From the NCBI RefSeq assembly GCF_007567505.1, contig NZ_CP041783.1, positions 2,356,001-2,420,000 on the forward strand: a stretch of 64,000 nt of DNA, given 5' to 3'. Below, one piece after another: positions 62,228 to 64,000 of the stretch. The position numbers were made by a program, and so were the translations under genes. Within the stretch, counting starts at the first letter, position 1; every line of letters starts with the position of its first letter. Under the pieces are notes generated by a model, which saw nothing but the letters and a program-made list of their open reading frames with translations, ran no database searches and was not told where the DNA came from. Source of the stretch: Shewanella donghaensis. GTDB lineage: Bacteria > Pseudomonadota > Gammaproteobacteria > Enterobacterales > Shewanellaceae.

Positions 62228-63080
62228 ACATAAATTTCATTGCAATAGGGAATGCCAGAATCATAAAGGTCACTGGGAAAATAAATATAATGAGTGGAAA
62301 CACTAATTTAACTGGCGCTTCTAAGGCCTTTTTCTCTGCCCGTTGAAAACGCTCAACTCGTCGTTGATCGGATTGAATTCTTAATGTTTGACCAAGACTT
62401 GCCCCCGTTCTTTCTGCTTGTGCTAAAGCACTTACAAGGCTATTAATTTCGGTCACTTGAACTCGCTCGGCCATATTTCTAAAAGACTGCGCACGTGACA
62501 TACCTGCACGCATATCACGGATGACTTTCTCAAGTTCGATTCTTAATGGCCCATCTGGGCCTCTATCTACAGCTTGTGATAAAGCACCCGTCATATTTAA
62601 ACCTGCCTCAATCGACATAGTTAAATAATCTAAATATACAGGGAGTGATTTTACGATTAAGCCTTGACGTTTTTTCCGTAAATCATTTAGCGTTAATACT
62701 GGTAAAAAATAACCAATAACAATGGCAATAATTAGGTAGTTTACAGTGACACCATCAAGTAAAAAACCGGTTACAATACATAAACCTACGGAAAATATTG
62801 TACTTATCAGACGAATAGCAAAATATTGCTCCGCTGTCATGATGTACGATAACCCTGAAGTTTGTAGTTTTTTAGAGATTCGCTCAAGATAATCTACGCT
62901 AAGATTTTCACTCACGTAATAAGCTAAGATACGCACCCAAGGCCAAATTATTTTTAAACCTGGCGAGATAGGATCCATAAATTCGCGATTATCCGCAGGA
63001 ACTTTTCTATATATTCTTATGCAACTAACAACCAGAAAAACAACAGCAATTGTATAGCAGGCTACAATGAGATTGACCAT
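62217..63080 (-). CDS. tadC: Tad inner-membrane platform protein TadC
   Basis: A 287-residue T2SSF-type protein with helices near the N-terminus, about 85-125 and at the C-terminus. LPVYLDYLTMSIEAGLNMTG, then LRIELEKVIRDMRAGMSRAQ and ERTGASLGQTLRIQSDQRR are typical of TadC. It works with TadB as the pilus assembly platform. Confidence 0.92.
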   Translation of the reverse strand: MVNLIVACYTIAVVFLVVSCIRIYRKVPADNREFMDPISPGLKIIWPWVRILAYYVSENLSVDYLERISKKLQTSGLSYIMTAEQYFAIRLISTIFSVGLCIVTGFLLDGVTVNYLIIAIVIGYFLPVLTLNDLRKKRQGLIVKSLPVYLDYLTMSIEAGLNMTGALSQAVDRGPDGPLRIELEKVIRDMRAGMSRAQSFRNMAERVQVTEINSLVSALAQAERTGASLGQTLRIQSDQRRVERFQRAEKKALEAPVKLVFPLIIFIFPVTFMILAFPIAMKFMYEL

Positions 63081-63088
63081 AATTATCC

Positions 63089-63940
63089 TTAAACGTCTAT
63101 CGCCACAATTTTTCTAATCGACATATAACCACAAGTTAGCATGATTGCAATCACCACCATTAATGCCCACCCCATAGGTTCTGTAAGTATTCTCCCCATT
63201 GAAGTTGGTTCCATGTGATACAGAACAAAACCAATGAAAAGTGGTAGTAAAGTCATTACAACACCTTGCATCTTGCCTTGGGACGTTAGCGCATCGATCT
63301 TTCCTTCCATTTCAATTTTTCGTCTTAATGTACTCGAAAGTCGTAATAACACCTCAGCCAGGTTACCCCCGACCTCTCTAGATATTTGCATTCCAGCGGT
63401 AACTAATTGGAATTCGTCTTCAGGAATCCTTACCAACATATTATCTAACGCCGTATTAAACTCGACACCTAAACGCTGTTCACGCAGAAATAACTGAAAC
63501 TCTTGCTTCATCGGAGACTCCATTTCAACGGCCATAAACTCAATAGCACTGGTGACATTGGCTCCAGACTGCATCGAAGTTGCAACCATATTAAGTCCAT
63601 CAGGTAGTTGGTGAACAAATTTACGGCGTCGCCTTTTATGCAAAAACTTATAAGCGAAGCGGGGCACTATCGCTAAAATGATACTGATAATGATACCAAT
63701 AGCCCAAGAACCCAAAAATATTCTTAATAAAATCGGCAATGAAAACAATGTCAGCATATTAATAAGAAATAACTGTTTAGGCTCAATAAACAAAAACATA
63801 TCTGATAGATTTGTTCTTGCTGATGTGGTGAACGTTTCTTGGTATTTTAATGCGAATTTTGCAGATAAATGCTTAACTGACCACACCAATAAAGATATGG
63901 AGAAAAATGCGAGTATGGCAGCAATAATCACCGTACTCAT
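63089..63940 (-). CDS. tadB: Tad inner-membrane platform protein TadB
   Basis: A 283-residue T2SSF-type protein. FVHQLPDGLNMVATSMQSGA, LVRIPEDEFQLVTAGMQISR and EVGGNLAEVLLRLSSTLRRK are characteristic. Helices at the N-terminus, 55-95 and 225-275. Start overlaps the upstream tadA stop as ATGA. Confidence 0.92.
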   Translation of the reverse strand: MSTVIIAAILAFFSISLLVWSVKHLSAKFALKYQETFTTSARTNLSDMFLFIEPKQLFLINMLTLFSLPILLRIFLGSWAIGIIISIILAIVPRFAYKFLHKRRRRKFVHQLPDGLNMVATSMQSGANVTSAIEFMAVEMESPMKQEFQLFLREQRLGVEFNTALDNMLVRIPEDEFQLVTAGMQISREVGGNLAEVLLRLSSTLRRKIEMEGKIDALTSQGKMQGVVMTLLPLFIGFVLYHMEPTSMGRILTEPMGWALMVVIAIMLTCGYMSIRKIVAIDV

Positions 63941-64000
63941 CTTTCACCGCCAATATCGAAGATATCAAGCTTGATTTTAACACCACGTTTTTGTAGCTGT
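63937..64000 (-). CDS. tadA: TadA/CpaF ATPase, C-terminal end only
   Basis: Only the last 20 codons are visible (QLQKRGVKIKLDIFDIGGER then stop). They are placed as TadA by position directly before tadB with a 4-base ATGA overlap; the fragment itself is too short for a motif-based call. Confidence 0.55.
   Translation of the reverse strand, partial: QLQKRGVKIKLDIFDIGGER

Noticed and set aside
1..64000. tRNA or rRNA genes
   Set aside because: None was recognised by eye on either strand; a tRNA scan was not possible here.

Overview
The window reads as chromosomal DNA of a Shewanella-like marine gammaproteobacterium. This rests on gene content and local order (cydD-cydC, hpt next to the yadG/yadH exporter, ubiX next to mpl, rluF, dbpA and two rhlE-type helicases, a PhoX phosphatase, a Tad pilus locus), not on a database match. 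I saw no rRNA, tRNA, CRISPR array or insertion sequence.

Positions 1-36,300 are mostly ordinary housekeeping and accessory genes. In order: a cut nitroreductase, a YbaM-like protein, a bacterial PH-domain protein, an SDR-like oxidoreductase, the cydDC exporter, a PAS-GGDEF cyclase, a DUF3626 protein, rhlE, a DUF6445 protein, dbpA, a pirin, a 2OG-Fe(II) oxygenase, an aldehyde dehydrogenase with a divergent HxlR regulator, an orphan SUKH protein, a second-copy-like lspA, yadGH, hpt, ubiX, mpl, a GH9 glycosidase, azlCD, a bacterial voltage-gated sodium channel, a MarR regulator, gloA2, phoX with a clear Pho box, a second RhlE-like helicase, a DUF4382 lipoprotein, a GNAT enzyme and rluF. Many units end in clear Rho-independent terminators.

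Positions 36,300-60,640 form one long minus-strand accessory array immediately downstream of a Tad pilus operon (tadA end, tadB, tadC, DUF192, tadD, tadE at 60,712-64,000). The array repeats one theme: a gene for an exported protein followed by a gene for a membrane protein. The exported proteins are (i) seven small secreted proteins of about 140-163 residues that share a signal peptide, one N-terminal Cys and a C-terminal Cys-x(9-11)-Trp motif, and (ii) three calcium-motif proteins (1390, 673 and 671 residues) with thrombospondin-type-3-like Asp repeats, a PPC-like domain, an IPT/TIG-like domain and a shared C-terminal domain. The membrane proteins (36971, 38582, 41757/42233, 45247, 48232, 49662, 51017/51441, 52868, 54728) look like variants of one architecture: a pair of membrane helices followed by a small beta-rich PH-like domain. 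Some have it once, some twice in one chain, and some split over two overlapping genes.

The array has been reshuffled. A four-gene block (36971-40318) is repeated at 52868-56460. Two of the calcium-motif genes share a perfectly identical 112-bp leader plus signal-peptide segment. Three decayed gene fragments (42972-43088, 52272-52319, 54487-54699) and one frameshifted gene (51017) lie between intact members. My best hypothesis is a Tad-linked, expanding family of exported-protein/membrane-partner pairs, possibly effector-immunity or sensor-ligand in nature. The pairing, homologies and fossils are visible in the sequence; the function is not.
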